Positions 63,582 to 64,000 of a stretch of 64,000 nucleotides of DNA are shown here, piece after piece. The stretch comes from Bacteroidales bacterium (GTDB lineage: Bacteria; Bacteroidota; Bacteroidia; Bacteroidales; UBA932). Under the pieces are notes generated by a model. It was given only the letters and a program-made list of their open reading frames with translations, was not told the origin of the DNA and ran no database searches. The DNA lies in NCBI GenBank assembly GCA_029007435.1, contig JAQXHU010000032.1, positions 24,633-88,632 on the forward strand, read 5' to 3'. The translations under genes and the position numbers were made by a program. How positions within the stretch are numbered: the first letter of the stretch is position 1; each line of letters opens with the position of its first letter.

Positions 63582-64000
63582 ATGGCCTCAACATTTCTTA
63601 ACAATGTCAACGAGAAAAACGCGGCACTCAAACAGCAGATTCTGAGGCTCTGCATTTCCGATGTTGACTATACTATTGCGGATTTCAGCAGGGAACTCGA
63701 ATGCAGTATCCCTACCATTACCAAACTCGTTTCCGAACTTATCGAAGACGGTTTCATCAAGGATCTCGGGAAGGCCGGATTCTCAAGCGGCAGGAGGCCA
63801 AGCATTTACGGGCTGAATCCTGCTGCCGGCTACATTGTGGGAGTGGATGTCAGACGGCGCCACCTCTCTATTGCCGTCACAGACTTCAAAGGGCACGTGG
63901 TCGATTACCAGTCAGATATAGCGTTCCAGCTGGTCGGCACGTCGGACTCATTCAAGGGACTCTGCGATTACCTTCTCGAACATATCCAGAAACTCGGCCT
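63582..64000 (+). CDS. ROK family transcriptional regulator, N-terminal part (3' truncated by window)
   Basis: 139 codons from ATG 63582 run to the window end without a stop. The N-terminal winged helix (residues 18-70: QILRLCISDVDYTIADFSRELECSIPTITKLVSELIEDGFI) is of the NagC/XylR type, followed by the start of the ROK kinase-like domain (RRPSIYGLNPAAGYIVGVDVRRRHLSIAVTDFKGHVV). ROK regulators bind sugars or sugar phosphates such as GlcNAc-6-P. The closeness to a NahK-like kinase is suggestive, but the C-terminal half and the target are not visible. Confidence 0.88.
   Translation, partial: MASTFLNNVNEKNAALKQQILRLCISDVDYTIADFSRELECSIPTITKLVSELIEDGFIKDLGKAGFSSGRRPSIYGLNPAAGYIVGVDVRRRHLSIAVTDFKGHVVDYQSDIAFQLVGTSDSFKGLCDYLLEHIQKLG

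Overview
The window is a stretch of bacterial chromosome from the Bacteroidota, most likely the order Bacteroidales. Three things point there. The gene repertoire is typical: a SbsA-type Ig-like lipoprotein, DUF4290, a FISUMP-domain lipoprotein, an S46 dipeptidyl peptidase, a Rho factor with a very long disordered insert, and an AddA/AddB pair whose AddB lacks a Walker A motif. Many gene starts are preceded by the Bacteroidota promoter pattern, TTTG (or a variant) about 18-22 bp upstream of TAnnTTTG, and classical Shine-Dalgarno sites are scarce. GC content looks intermediate. Genus cannot be fixed from sequence alone. I see no rRNA, tRNA, insertion sequence, prophage, CRISPR array or obvious pseudogene. 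The content is largely housekeeping and envelope biology.

Layout. 1-4436 (+): the 3' end of a RelA/SpoT gene, an Ig-like lipoprotein, an outer-membrane barrel protein, and ispG with an unusually short insert domain, closed by an intrinsic terminator lying inside the 3' end of the convergent corC. 4452-9750 (-): rsfS-ftsH-cdsA-psd-corC. 9813-10571 (+): birA. 10579-14104 (-): dnaA-pepD-rpe. 14105-14430: an AT-rich gap holding a terminator. 14431-16498 (-): a SPOR-containing amidase followed by an MCE protein, divergent from lptD (+). 19534-24128 (+): rho, ndk and a DPP11-type S46 peptidase. 24093-29377: an AraC regulator divergent from a two-gene RND efflux unit without its TolC partner. 29456-29941 (+): ferritin.

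29991-33682 (-): a PIF1-like helicase and an acyl-CoA synthetase, divergent from a MerR/GyrI regulator (+). 34832-36670 (-): lemA and two TPM-domain proteins. 36682-38920: FISUMP lipoprotein (-) and ApbE (+). 38904-48859 (-): addB-addA-DUF4290-ftsK-lolA. 48932-53030: a choloylglycine-hydrolase-family enzyme (-), reverse rubrerythrin (+) and an M13 metallopeptidase lipoprotein (+). 53035-56863 (-): SDR, aldehyde dehydrogenase and a membrane TPR/HTH regulator. 56988-57800 (+): YhhN protein. 57804-63336 (-): carA, carB and a NahK-like sugar kinase. 63582-64000 (+): the 5' end of a ROK-family gene.

The most interesting signal is the roughly 150-nt leader of carA. It carries its own promoter, a 23-codon candidate leader peptide and a strong intrinsic terminator 14 nt before the carA start codon, an arrangement that suggests transcription attenuation of carbamoyl-phosphate synthesis. 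Other points worth a look are the shortened IspG, triple GGCGA direct repeats between the acyl-CoA synthetase and MerR genes, a TPR regulator that is predicted to be both lipid-anchored and DNA-binding, and terminators hidden in convergent coding sequence. I did not find a defence, mobile or secretion system that would qualify as a wholly new one.
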